Assembly (NCBI GenBank): GCA_950295325.1
Contig: OX485803.1
Location: forward strand, 47,695,554-47,759,553
Source of the DNA: Polytrichum commune
Taxonomy: Eukaryota > Streptophyta > Polytrichopsida > Polytrichales > Polytrichaceae
DNA length: 64,000 bases
Reading direction: 5' to 3'
A program made the position numbers and the translations under genes. Positions 1-11,222 of the stretch are shown here, piece by piece; the first letter of the stretch is position 1; the number at the start of each line of letters is the position of its first letter. The notes under the pieces are model-generated. The model was not told where the DNA came from. It was given only the letters and a program-made list of their open reading frames with translations, and did not search any database.

Positions 1-389
1 ATATTTGACATATTTCAGTTGACGTTCAACTTCAAATCCAAAGTGTCAAGTGACGTTTTCAAGAACAAAAATGAATGTCAATTGACATCTACATTATCTT
101 CTAAAATGTCACCTCAATTTTGGGTTACACAATATTTTAGGAAAAAACTAATATTTTGAATAATCAAAATACAATGTTGATTTGCAACAACAAAAAAACT
201 ATCAATCGAGTGTAAGTATCTTTCCGTCTCACATGTTTTCCAAATGTTGAAGATGGGCATGTATTCATGAATTCAGTGTCACTCAGTAAAATGTTCACCC
301 CTAACTAATTTTTAGATTTGGCAAAATAATGCATGTTTTGGGAATTAGTACCACACACACTACATGGGATATTTAATGTAGTTGGGCAT
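1..389. other. Intergenic, no gene seen
   Basis: AT-rich sequence with several short TGTCAATTGAC-like words near the start. I see no coding potential or structural RNA. Confidence 0.5.
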
Positions 390-1410
390 TGACCAAACAA
401 AGTATCTACCACAAGTGTAGAGGGTAAAATTGATGAGAGTGGAATATGTCCCAACATCTTAGATATTGGGACAAATCAAGTGACGAACTTCGGGGCCTTG
501 TGAACACTAATAAAGCCCAATATCACACCCAAGTGCACATCTACTGCTCTTCCCCCTCTGATATAATCATACGGCTCCTCTTTCTTCAAATCCTATGGGA
601 TCCCTTGAACTTCAATTCTAGCATTGTATTGAAGCATTATGATTTCCACATCGTACATTGAACTCAATTGAAAGGAATCATGCAATATGCAAGCCTACCA
701 CCTCAAATCATCATGTCAAGTTGAGATGTCTAATCAACCTAACTGACTAAAGATTGAACTGGGTGGGAACTAACCAAACCATAATATCTAGCACAAATGT
801 AGATGTCATCACTGGTGAGAGTGGAATATCTACCATTATCCTAGATATTGGGGATAGACTTAGGGGATGAACTTCGAGGCAGCATGAACATTGATAGCAT
901 TCCACTCACAAACTCAACAATGCTATTGATTCCAATCTAATGTCAACTCAAGCATTGCATTGAATCAATGAGAATTTCACATTGTATATTACATTGATCT
1001 CTGCCCTATGCAAGACCTCAAAATTCAAATTAGTCTTAGCTGAGATGGCTACTTTCCCAAATTTTTAATCAAACAAAACACTCTAGATCTCCTCCCATTT
1101 TAAAACTTAAATTCAAGTGACTTAGGAATTGACCATACAAAAGTATTTATCAGATATGTAGGCAATGTCACAATATGAGAGTGGATTATCTACCACTGGC
1201 TTAGAGTACGAACTTTTGGGACTTGTGAACGTTGATGGCGTTCAAATCACAAACCCAACAACAATATTGCTTCCAATGTAGCTTTTAATTCAAGTATTGT
1301 GTATTGTACATTGTACATCAAACTCAATTTGAAAGGGATCTTTGCACTATGAAAAATCTACCTCAAATCATCACAGTGTCAAGCTGAGACGCCTCATATT
1401 AAACCCAATA
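390..1410. repeat. Diverged tandem array, about 3 monomers of 360-380 bp
   Basis: Three successive blocks starting near 390, 770 and 1127 share the same word order: a 'gaccaaac..gtat' start, 'gagagtggaatat', 'acgaactt..gg', 'cattgtacatt' and 'cctcaaatcatca'. They are clearly homologous but diverged, so this is an old local satellite or segmental duplication. The short ORFs here are not conserved between monomers and I treat them as non-coding. Confidence 0.7.
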
Positions 1411-1974
1411 TTTAACCAGCCAAAGCACCACCCTTTGAGATCTCCTGGGGCAAATTGTTCATTCACATGCCTGCACAAAACAACCGTGGAAATACATCCA
1501 CAAGAGACCAAGAACAATGCTCTTGTCGGCCTTGTACTTAGCCTCCACCACCTCTCTAATCACCGTCTCAATTGTAGAGCCTTCCTGGTTACAAAGGAAA
1601 GTACAAGAACAAGGTTGCACTTAAGTATGTGAGTGAGTGTAGGAAGTTCTCCTACTGTTATGGGTTATGTTTTCGGATACTTGAGTTGCAGTTTATTATA
1701 ATAAAGTTGCCTAGTATTACGTGTCATTTCAATTTCTAGCATGTCAATTAACGGTTTTTTTTTCTCCTTCACAAGTCACAGTACGTACGTGTCAACTTCT
1801 AACTTGTGCGTGTCAATTGACGTGCATTTTTTTATAAAAAAAAATTGTGCATGTTTTTGCGTGTCAAAATTGAAAAACTTGCAAAAACTTTGTCAAACAT
1901 ACTATATATATATATATATAGTCGCCATAAATGTCAAAGAAACTGCATGAGTCAGGAAGCACATACACAACTTA
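1411..1974. other. Intergenic with a short (TA)n tract
   Basis: No gene recognised. A TA dinucleotide run lies at about 1902-1920, and several TGTCAA/TGTCAATT words resemble those at the start of the window. Confidence 0.5.
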
Positions 1975-2505
1975 TGGGGCATTCCCACCTGACATTAGTT
2001 AGAAGTAGTTTTAGTTTAAAAGCGGTTTTAGTTATCTAGGGTTCACACATACGGCTCTTTTTAGTGCCGAGCCTAGGTGGCAAATGATGTGGCATGGCTT
2101 AAAAGTGGAGGTTTTAAGCCTCAACCACTGACCCTCCCATCGGTACCTAAACATGAGGCAAGAATATAGGAACTTTAAAAGTGTCGCCTCCCACCCTTGT
2201 GATTGGTTGCTTTTTAGTCTCAGCTATGAGGGCACGAGGAGCTTCATTAACAAAAACCGATGGTAAGATAGGTGAGTAGTAAGGCATTTGGGGATGGGAC
2301 AAAAACTACCCAACATGTCATTGCGTGGTAGATAAAACCATGACATGTGTGAAAGCTACTTAACTAAAACCTACTTGAAAATCTCCGGAGCAAGTTCTTG
2401 TAGGTGCATTGGGATAGTCGGATGCCTCCGCTATAACCAAGGGAGCTTTACCCGGTTTTTAGGAAATACTTTGGGTCTTAACTAAAGTCAGGTGGGAATG
2501 CCCCA
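1975..2505. mobile_element. Tourist-like (PIF/Harbinger) MITE with TTA target duplication
   Basis: Terminal inverted repeats: the left end reads TGGGGCATTCCCACCTGAC and the right end is its reverse complement. The element is flanked on both sides by TTA (1972-1974 and 2506-2508), the 3-bp target duplication typical of PIF/Harbinger insertions. It is about 530 bp and no transposase frame is visible, so it is non-autonomous. Confidence 0.82.
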
Positions 2506-2508
2506 TTA

Positions 2509-4621
2509 CTATAGTACTTGTGAGAGAAATCGGTATGAAATGTCTTGAAACGCCAACTCCTTGAAGCCTGGGACCTAGCCTGTCCACTCATGTCGATATT
2601 AAGTTACTCAAATGAATAATTAGTTCCATTTTATTTATAACCTGACTCAGAGGCCACAGCCGGACAGGAAGAATATGGGCTAATAAAGTAATCTTATTGT
2701 AGTCAACACCATGTCCTGACTCCTCAGCAGAGTGTCACAGGTACGTCACTTTTCATAGTTTAATATCAAATGAAATTGATCTTAAAGCATGTTGACATCT
2801 TGCACTTACACCAACCACAACAAAAGGGGTGCTAATTTAGGTAACATTCTTTTAGAGGGGAGTAATCTTATTGTATGTCTCATGCATTCATTCTAGAGTA
2901 GAGACGTCCATGACCGATCAATTTAGAGATTTTGCGCCATGTTTGGAGAAGTATAAGGCGGTGCAAATTTTCTCTATGTAGGAAGATAGAAATCAAGAGG
3001 ATTGCAAATTTTTCAATAATTTTATTCTTTAGATTGAAATTACTATGAAATTTTGAAGCCAAAAATTGGCTCAAAGATATTGCCAATTTCTACAGTCTAT
3101 CATAACTGCTCATGTAAACCGCTCATTCCTCCTCACTTTAGGACTCAAAACCAAGACATGTGTCATGGCACTATTGGTTCCGACTTGGTCGAAATTGAGT
3201 CCTAGCCTAATCGAAATTGACCCCCAGCTTGATTGAAATTATGCTACCCTATAGATTGTCGATGGGATCCTGATCGGGGTTAGTCGCCTTTATTATATAT
3301 GAGCTTCATAAATTATGGGTCATGTGATCAAAACTACTATCTTATTATACGCAAGGTTGTACATAGAAATAGTTGAAGCTAATCTACTATTTGGTCAAAG
3401 ATTGTGAGGTATTAATAGTTGATTCTCTTATAAGGTCGGGCCATTTATAATCGACCATGTCCATTTAACTGCTCACTAGGGTCATGTAATGCCGACATAG
3501 ATGAGATCCATATGTTTTAGGCGAACAAAGATAAACTTTATGTGGTGGCAACTTGTGCTTGACTACCCTCATAAGAGTTTTAACACTTATTATAGCCAAG
3601 AAGTGGTATTGAGAAGAGTGGTTATGGGTTAATGTATAGATCAACTACATGTAGCCCTAAAATTTATGCTTCAAAATTTGTACTAATTTCCATATTCATT
3701 ATTTATTTATTTTAATTCATTCTCTTGAGAACATGTTTCTTGTCACAAGAAAAATAATTCCCCACTAGCACTCCTCCTAAACATATGCAAACTCTTTTAT
3801 TTTAACAATTATAGATGCCTCAACCTTAGAGGAGTTGAAAGCAAGGGCACGAGCTATTCTAGCTTGGGAGAGCTTTTTGGGCTCCACCAACTGTACAATA
3901 ATGGTTGGGCCTCACGTGTGGATCCAACGCCCAGGCTAAACCTGATATTGTCCCATTGCGGGGGCTTGTATTGATAATAGGTGAACATGCTCTTATGGGA
4001 ACCACACTAACACTAGTATAATAGTGGGGTTTTTTTTTACATCCCCATTGAGCCAAATTTGAGCAGCCATGGACGTGCCCATTAGACTAAAAGGTGGCAA
4101 ACACTATGTACCATCTAGCATTCACATGTGTGGTTGGTGTGGAGTCCTATAGACCACAACAAAGGTGTCATTTGACATGTTTAAAATCTATTGGATTCTA
4201 TTCTTGGGCAATTGTTAGATCCAACATTGTGGTTAACTTAAGTAAATTGTGTGCAAACTTGTTGGAGCGTTATGTTGAGAGATTTTTATTTTTATTCACT
4301 TTCATTCTTAAAGAGTTTGAAGTTTTATAATCCCAAGGACAATTACATTCCTCATTCCACATTTCACTTCACCTTTCATATTTCTAGAGTGTCTACTTAG
4401 TAGGAGCCTAGGTGCTAGCCTAGCATAATTAGTAGCCAAGGGGATTGGAGCCCAACACCTCATGAATCCCAAAGCAAGTCCTTGGCCATCAACTCTACTC
4501 ACATCGCATGTGCACACAACTAGACGGTAATGACCTTACTGAATTATTGCATGTAGTTATTGTACATACTTATAAAACATAGTTACGGGTAGTAAACATG
4601 AAGTGGATAGTAAAAAATCAA
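2509..4621. other. Intergenic, nothing recognised
   Basis: AT-rich DNA with only short, unsupported ORFs on both strands. No repeat structure was recognised. Confidence 0.45.
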
Positions 4622-4965
4622 TTCTTGAAACAATTTTGCAAATTTGTGTAGGTTGCATATGAATTTATTATTTTTTACAAAAAATAAAATATCTATATGT
4701 ATTTAGATCTCTAAAATATTTTTGAAATTTCTCCAAGCTATTTCACTTGCCTAGAAGGTCCATTTCTTGGAACGACTTTGTGAATTTGTGTAGGTTTCAA
4801 ACGAGTTTATTATTTTGGGGAAATATATAAATATATTTATATTTGTAGGTATTCATATACATATACATATATATATATATATATATGGATTTTTATGGAA
4901 AATTTCCAAGTGATTTAACTTGCCTATCAGTCAATCTTAGGCTTTGCAAATTTGCCAAGGTTGCA
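4622..4965. repeat. Tandem duplication, unit about 142 bp
   Basis: The segment starting 'ttcttgaaacaattttgcaaatttgtgtagg' at 4622 recurs at about 4764 as a diverged copy. Both contain 'gtttattatttt' and end in 'cacttgcct..' or 'aacttgcct..'. A third partial copy ('ggctttgcaaatttgccaagg') follows. A (TA)n run lies in the second copy near 4860-4886. Confidence 0.6.
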
Positions 4966-7248
4966 CGGCCAAACAATAAGGCTTGCCAAATGACCATATC
5001 CTCAAAGTGACACAAATTTGTCAACAAAGACCATGGTCTTGAGTCATGTCATTAGGGTGTAAAAGTGACCACCCAAATGGTCCTTTCACATGTCACAAAA
5101 TTGGTTTGTATCAAAGCCAAGTGTGTTGGAGTATATCCTAGTAGTGTGAGTAGGGTCACACGTGAGATTAACACTAATTTCTTTAAGTTTTCATAAATGT
5201 CTATCCTACTTCCTTTTGCTATGATAGTAATTGAAATATTGGACCAAAATTATTAAAGAAAATAAATTATTGTATTAAATAAGTAATAAGACACACTCAC
5301 ACAGCTCCACATGTCAAAATTTGAAATTGACTTTATCTTAATAACTTGGAACCACAAGTCAATTTAGTAAATCAATCTTTTCAAAATATAACACAAATGG
5401 CCTTATTTAATGCAAAATTATCTCAAGATGGTGTCAGGCTTGCTAATTCTCTAAGAGACTTGAGACTATCCAATACTACATTGTGAAATAGGAACGAAAT
5501 CAATCTCTAACAGAATTGTAAAAGGGCCACTCCAACACAATGTGTCTCATTTTTAGCTACATTTTCACAAGAAATATAATTTGGGAACGGGACCAAATAT
5601 AACCCCCAATTTGGAAGGTAGCTTCCTACATGTCCAATTGTCTATGCCCACTTGTGCAGGCAAAGAGGAAATTTTGAGGGATTGGGGTCCTCCAACCAGA
5701 GTGGGAAGCCAAAGCCTAAATTTCTAGAAAGCTATATGTAAGATAGTATAGGTTGCCATCATAAATTGGTATTTGTGCAACAATCATGTTGACATCAAGT
5801 GCAAATTTTTAGATGGGCCAAAACATAAAAGGGCCAATGCAATCAAGAAGGACATGTAAGTTTGTATTTGACGGGAAGTGGATGGACCCAAATTTACTGA
5901 GGCTAGAAATCTTGAAGGATGTGACTCTTGGGTGAAGGGTAAGGCCCAAAAATGGGGGGGGGGGGTTTTATTATTATTACTCAAACAATTGTTTGCTAAA
6001 ATTTTCCCGACTCCTAGAATAGGTGAGGTGGTGACCCCTTGAGCAACCAAAATCCAATAGATTTTTGAGTGGTGGGATCCCATGGCCAAAGGGTTGTCCA
6101 ATACCCTTACCACCAAAACAATTCCTTGAAAGGAATCAAAGTTGAAGAAGTGGTCAAGGATGTCGGGCCCATTCCAATTATTGTGGATTCTCAATACATG
6201 TAAGGTGGTCATCTTGAAAAGCAAGAAAAGGGGGTGGGGGAGATGGGGTGAAGATTGAGGATAATAAATGTTTGTCTCCGGATATTACATGGGCCCAAAA
6301 AACTCCAAATATTGGTGATCTACAAAGCTAAGATCCAAGCTAATGCCGAGGCATGTGTTTTAAAGAACACGCATCTTGGCTTCATCAAGTTTTGGTTGAT
6401 CGATAATGTGTCCAACATGGGCTACACACTATGGTGGAATGGGGGAACTCTACGAGAAATGAATATTCAAGACAGAGCACATCGCCTGAATGCCAATCTC
6501 GCGTAATTACTGCAATCAAATAGCAACTAGTTCCAGGCCAAGATCATACAACAAGTTTGGGTTTTGTTATGGATCATGGTAGAATTGCACAATGCAAATA
6601 TGCAACACAACAATATTTCCATATGCAACATTATGCTCCATTGGGAGTTGGACGTAAACCTAAAGATCCGACTGTGCGATTGAGGGTGTGCATCGCATAC
6701 AAGTGAGAGTATTCAATCAATGTAGCATCCAAAAACCAAAGAAGTGAAGGACAAATTGAAGAAGAAGAAGATTTGGGTGCCACCCTGATTTTTTAGGATC
6801 CACAATAGTAAACATCAAGATTCGGAACAATATTACACCAAGGAGGTTGAGTGTTATGTAGCTTAATATGGCAAGAAATTATTTGCAACTTGAAGTGTAA
6901 GTACAAAAACCCACCTCTACCCCTAATGCTCTACCTCTACCACATTCATGTCAATGTGCAATTCTATGCATTTGGAGTGACAAACAACGAATTGCAACTT
7001 GAAGTGAAAGTAGAAAATCTGCCACATTCATTGATCATGTGCATTTACATGCATTTGACAAGAGGAGCGAGTGAAGATGGAGAGGGAGAGTTGGGGATGC
7101 CAAGAAGCCCAAGATGCAGTGACCTTAACCTATGCATATGGTGGTGGCCATCGTGGCTTCTACATCTGAGTTTCTCCTCACCTACAACTAGCATGTCTAA
7201 GGAGAAACCCGACACCGTAGCCCACGACATGGCTATGACTCACAACCA
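4966..7248. other. Intergenic, no convincing gene
   Basis: A 146-codon minus-strand open frame at 5784-6224 spans a G10 homopolymer and shows no recognisable domain, so I do not call it a gene. Nothing else is recognised. Confidence 0.4.
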
Positions 7249-7457
7249 ACCTTGGTAGCAGCCCATGCGCTTTGTTGGCGTTCAAATCAATGTTTCGTAG
7301 GGTCTCTTTAGAACTCGTAAGGTGCCCACAAAGATTGACTAGCCATGACATGGTTGCCTACTGTCCATTTCCACTACTGCCCCCGTGATGTGGATATCAT
7401 GCCCAAACTTGGTAGCAACCCGTGTGCTTTGTTGGCATCCAAATCATCGCTACGTAG
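7249..7457. repeat. Tandem duplication interrupted by a solo LTR
   Basis: The sequence 'cttggtagcagcccatgcgctttgttggc' near 7251 recurs near 7409. The first copy continues as 'cgtagggtctc..gcccacaaa'. The second copy stops at 7457, where the solo LTR begins, and its continuation ('cgtgaggtccttaaaac..gcccacaaaa') resumes at 8430. The duplicated DNA therefore existed before the LTR inserted. Confidence 0.7.
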
Positions 7458-8429
7458 TGTCGCAACCCTTGCTAGCCCCCCCTTGACCATCTTGCCAATT
7501 TTCAATTCTAGCAAATGTTACGAGTGGCTAACCCTTCGCATACCGCCATGCAAATGGTTAGCTCCTCTAACCCCGGACCAATAGTTCATAGGAGGGAACC
7601 AACCCTCCTACTTTGCTTTCGGGACTCACCCCTTAATCGGTAACCCATTTCCCCAATGTGGACTTCCATCCATGGAAGTCCAATCCTATGTTGATCATCG
7701 CGTTGCCGGAGCAACACTACAACAACCCGAAGCATACTAGGCAACTATGGCCTCACAATAGGCCAAAGCCCATGGAGGCCTTGCCATTCGGCCTTGCCGT
7801 TCGGCCTCGGGTGGGTGAGGCCACACCACCTCACCCATATAAGCCTCTAGGACTTCACGCGGGGCCCCTACCCCACCGTCAACCAACCTCTTGTCTCTCT
7901 ACCAAGAGTTGGGGCCAAGTGGACATTTTCCTTTAGCTGCTGGGCCTAGAACCCCCCAGCAGCTTCAGACCATCATAACTTCCTTGTATGATGTCTGATC
8001 ATAACAACCAACCACTCCATCTTCATCTACGCTTCACGTAGATGCCTATGGACTCCTCACTTGCCCCATTCGGGCAAGTATTGAGGAAGTTATGCCTGTT
8101 TGAACCTTGGCAGTCCCGGGAATCACTCCCAGGCACTGCTGTACCAGGGCGCCCCACTCAAATGGCCATAACTCCTAGCTCACACCTCCGATTGAGGTGT
8201 TCTTGAGCTTTCTAGAATCACCACGCCATGAGCTACGCATAACTCATGGGCTTACCCTTGTGCCTCCTAGTCTTCGTGGGTGGGAGGCGTTCCCAACGCC
8301 CGGGGCCCTCACCCACACTAGGATCACTTGGGCCCTCTCACCAACGGCGCCACAAGTCCCGGGTGTCACTCCGGGGTCCCCCTTGTGCCCATGGTGTTTC
8401 GGGCACTCCTCATGGAGAGGTGCGCGACA
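7458..8429 (+). mobile_element. Solo LTR, family R, copy 1
   Basis: It begins TGTCGCAACCCTTGCTAG and ends GGTGCGCGACA, so the termini are the inverted TGTCGC/GCGACA expected of an LTR. It is collinear with copies at 26745-27723 and 43055-43991 (shared landmarks: 'tccatggaagtcca', 'cctctaggact', 'ttgaaccttggcagtcccgg', 'tgaggtgttcttgag'). Flanks CGTAG and CGTGA form an eroded 5-bp target duplication. No internal retroelement sequence adjoins, so this is a solo LTR. Confidence 0.8.
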
Positions 8430-8479
8430 CGTGAGGTCCTTAAAACTTGTGTGGCGCCCACAAAATTTGACCAAACCAA

Positions 8480-9844
8480 GACCCGACTGAACAAACTATT
8501 TTTATGAGCTAGAAGAATTCATGTAAACTTTGAAAGCTTCACTAAGATCATGGCTAACTCTTCAATTATAGCATGCATATATATAGACTAAAATATGAAG
8601 GTATGAAATGATGGAATCATTGTTATAATAATAATAATAAATATATTGTCAATTATTTATCATTGCAATATTTATTGAGGAAAATCTCATAAACCATGGA
8701 AACTATCGAGATCATTAGATGATTAAAAATGAAAATCTATCTAATCGTCACAAGAGGGAGATGACTCAAATGTTGCCACTATAGTGAAATTTGGTGTTGT
8801 CATCTATAGATCCTCCACCCCAACCCCTACGCGCATGTGCAAACACACACACACCCCACCCCTACCATAGCATATGGGACATGTGAGCTCAAGGAATGTC
8901 ATTCAATAAGCCTAGTAGATGCAATCAACTATGGAACATTCTACAATTTAAAGCATATCATTGAATCTCACGGAAGTTTACATACACATAACATATCAAA
9001 TATCTATTATATCAAATTCTAATATGACATAGCCCTAAAAATTGTCATTACTAGTGGAGGATATTATAATGCACCAATGAACCTCAAAGGTAGACTACTA
9101 GTTATCATATGTCTACCAACACTACAATATGGCTACAGTCTACTCCCTATAAACTCCAATGGTGATGGATAATTTATTGATAGAGATAGTTCTACAAAGG
9201 TGGAGCAACAACTAAAATTTGAGAAGGCCATCAATCCACTTGGATTTAATCACCAACCACACATGCTTGGAATGCCGGGTAGTGTAAAGAAAGTAGATGA
9301 AAAAAGGGCTTGGAGCTAACTAAACAAGTGACTATCATAATCAAGGTTTTGATATGTATAACAATCAAATTTATTCAAGAGCTTGAAGGGTTCTTTGGGG
9401 AAGCCTTTGGAGGGTTCACTTGGGAAGCCTTGGGAGTCTGCATTCAAATAATTCTCACTGCAATTAGAGACAATCCAAACCGTAGTCAAAGACAAGTTAT
9501 ACCCTTTTGTGGGTGAAATTTTGGGTGGATAGTTTTTTATACCCTTTTGTTACATTCCATAAATATCTTACCACATGCAATAAATATAGTCTTGCTTAAT
9601 GAGGGTCAACTTGTATTTGTAAATAAGTAAAGTTAGGGTGTTTTTTTTTTTTTTTTTCCCTCTCGAAATGATTGGTGAGCTCGACTTCTAGCACGATCTT
9701 AATACCAACAAGATGAATCCCCCATGAATCCTCACCCAAAATAACCAAAACATTTCCCCGAGAATCCCATTGGACCTTGAAAAATGGGCATGACTATGTG
9801 AAGAAATAGACAAATCCATTTTAAGTTGAACGGACAGTTGCTAA
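8480..9844. other. Intergenic, nothing recognised
   Basis: AT-rich sequence with a short (ATA)n tract near 8627-8640 and a T-run near 9640-9657. No gene supported. Confidence 0.45.
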
Positions 9845-10434
9845 GGGCCACTTCACACATGAGCCAAGAGCCGTGACCTTGTAATGGTGAGGACCCTTGA
9901 CTCTCATCCAAAGGCCGTACCATGGGTGTTGGGAAAGCCATTTTATGTAGTCTTTGGCCCTCAAGCATAGTGTGAAGTGAGAATGAACCATGTTGCGGGA
10001 CCATTGCATATTTTGTTGGCGGAAAAAGAGGGGAGGATTTGGTTTAATATAATATGTCTCCAAGTTTATCAATTTAAGATAACTACTTGGTGGTGTTTGT
10101 CTGTTCTGGAATCTGTCCTGAAATATGCCATGCAGTCTGTCCTGAAATCTGTCCTGCTGGAAAAAATATTAAAAAAATCATGGTCTCCCGGAATTTTCGT
10201 CAAGCCCACCTCTTGGAGGTGGGCCTGACGCAAATTCCGGTAGACCATGCACCCTTATCCACAACTAGCCATGTAGGACTCCATGTAGACTTTTCATCCA
10301 CGAACTTTTCTTTGGGCCTTTAGGCCTTCACCTCCTAGTGTGAAGTGAACTTGGACGGTCTCCGCCTTTTCGACCAATGAGAGCTCTTACATTGCCATGG
10401 TCAAGGGCCTTCAGCCTTGTGTGTGAAGTGGCCC
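9845..10434. mobile_element. Tourist-like MITE with TAA target duplication
   Basis: Left terminus GGGCCACTTCACACA, right terminus TGTGTGAAGTGGCCC, flanked by TAA at 9842-9844 and 10435-10437. GGGCC termini and a 3-bp TAA duplication are characteristic of Tourist/PIF-Harbinger MITEs. The interior holds a separate near-perfect hairpin at 10179-10249, which may be a second insertion. Confidence 0.85.
10179..10249. repeat. 71-bp near-perfect hairpin inside the MITE
   Basis: The sequence from CATGGTCTCCCGGAATTTTC to its reverse complement ending GTAGACCATG folds on itself around a TTG loop near 10214. Arms are about 34 bp with few mismatches. It could be a nested small foldback element. Confidence 0.75.
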
Positions 10435-10820
10435 TAAGTGTTGTGTATAGATGCCTTGCAACATATTATGTACATAATCGAAACTTGTAGACTTAGTTCA
10501 AATAGCCTCTACATGAACTTACGCCAACTAGGAGCCTTTCAAAGCTGGATATTTGTACAGTCAGAATAGTAAAAACATAGGACCTACAATCATAATACAT
10601 TGACTTTCTTTTGGCTCGCCTACTTAAACGTCGATAGAACTGAATTTACATGTACAGAAAACAGAGCGTGCAAAAATTGAACAGGTAATTGTCTCCATGA
10701 ACATGGTCATCTTGGTAATGGTGGATACATATGTATATTTAGTGATCTAATTACTTCAAACCTTCGATACCCATTCATGAAGTGCGTGTTTGGAAAGTAT
10801 GTACATAAGGTTCAGGGTAG
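10435..10820. other. Intergenic, 3' flank of the 117-codon ORF
   Basis: No gene or repeat recognised. It probably includes the 3' untranslated region of the minus-strand ORF ending at 10821. Confidence 0.4.
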
Positions 10821-11174
10821 TCAAGAATGCACCTTACTGAAGAAACCCAGAAACCACCTGTAGAGTTTAACAAAATTCTCGTCATTGGTTCGGCCCTCAC
10901 TTTTCCTCGGTTTATTGGACTTCCATGCAAGCTGGCCTTCCTTCATGTAGATCTCAACTTCCTCATGTTCCGTACAATCATCTGAGGTGAGAATGACATT
11001 ATCCCCCCTTGGTTGCACGGCACACCAGTATTCCCGATACGTTGTATGTTCATTGACATCCAAAAGAAGGGACTCACCATCTTTCACATCCCCAACCTTG
11101 CTGTACACCCCTGCATTTCCCTCTTTAATCTCAACAAGAACTCCAGAGCTGTTTTTCACTGTGGTTTTGCCCAT
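10821..11174 (-). CDS. Small hypothetical protein, 117 aa
   Basis: An ATG-initiated open frame (ATG at 11172-11174) encodes 117 residues starting MGKTTVKNSSGVLVEIKEG. It is soluble in appearance, with alternating hydrophobic/charged segments suggesting a small beta-rich fold and a Trp/Phe-containing tail (YRWFLGFF). No signal peptide or membrane segment is visible. It vaguely recalls short uncharacterised plant proteins beginning MGKTT, but I cannot name a domain. GC content and codon use are higher and more gene-like than the surrounding AT-rich DNA. The ATG lies only 48 nt downstream of the stop codon of the preceding minus-strand gene, so it is either the second cistron of a shared transcript or has a promoter inside the upstream gene's last exon. 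Confidence 0.65.
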   Translation of the reverse strand: MGKTTVKNSSGVLVEIKEGNAGVYSKVGDVKDGESLLLDVNEHTTYREYWCAVQPRGDNVILTSDDCTEHEEVEIYMKEGQLAWKSNKPRKSEGRTNDENFVKLYRWFLGFFSKVHS

Positions 11175-11222
11175 TTCGCCTTAGAATTGCCGACACAATT
11201 TAAAACTTTCGAATACTTGCAG

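Noticed and set aside
5784-6224. 146-codon minus-strand open frame
   Set aside because: It spans a G-homopolymer, has no recognisable motif, lies in repeat-type AT-rich DNA, and shows no splice partners.
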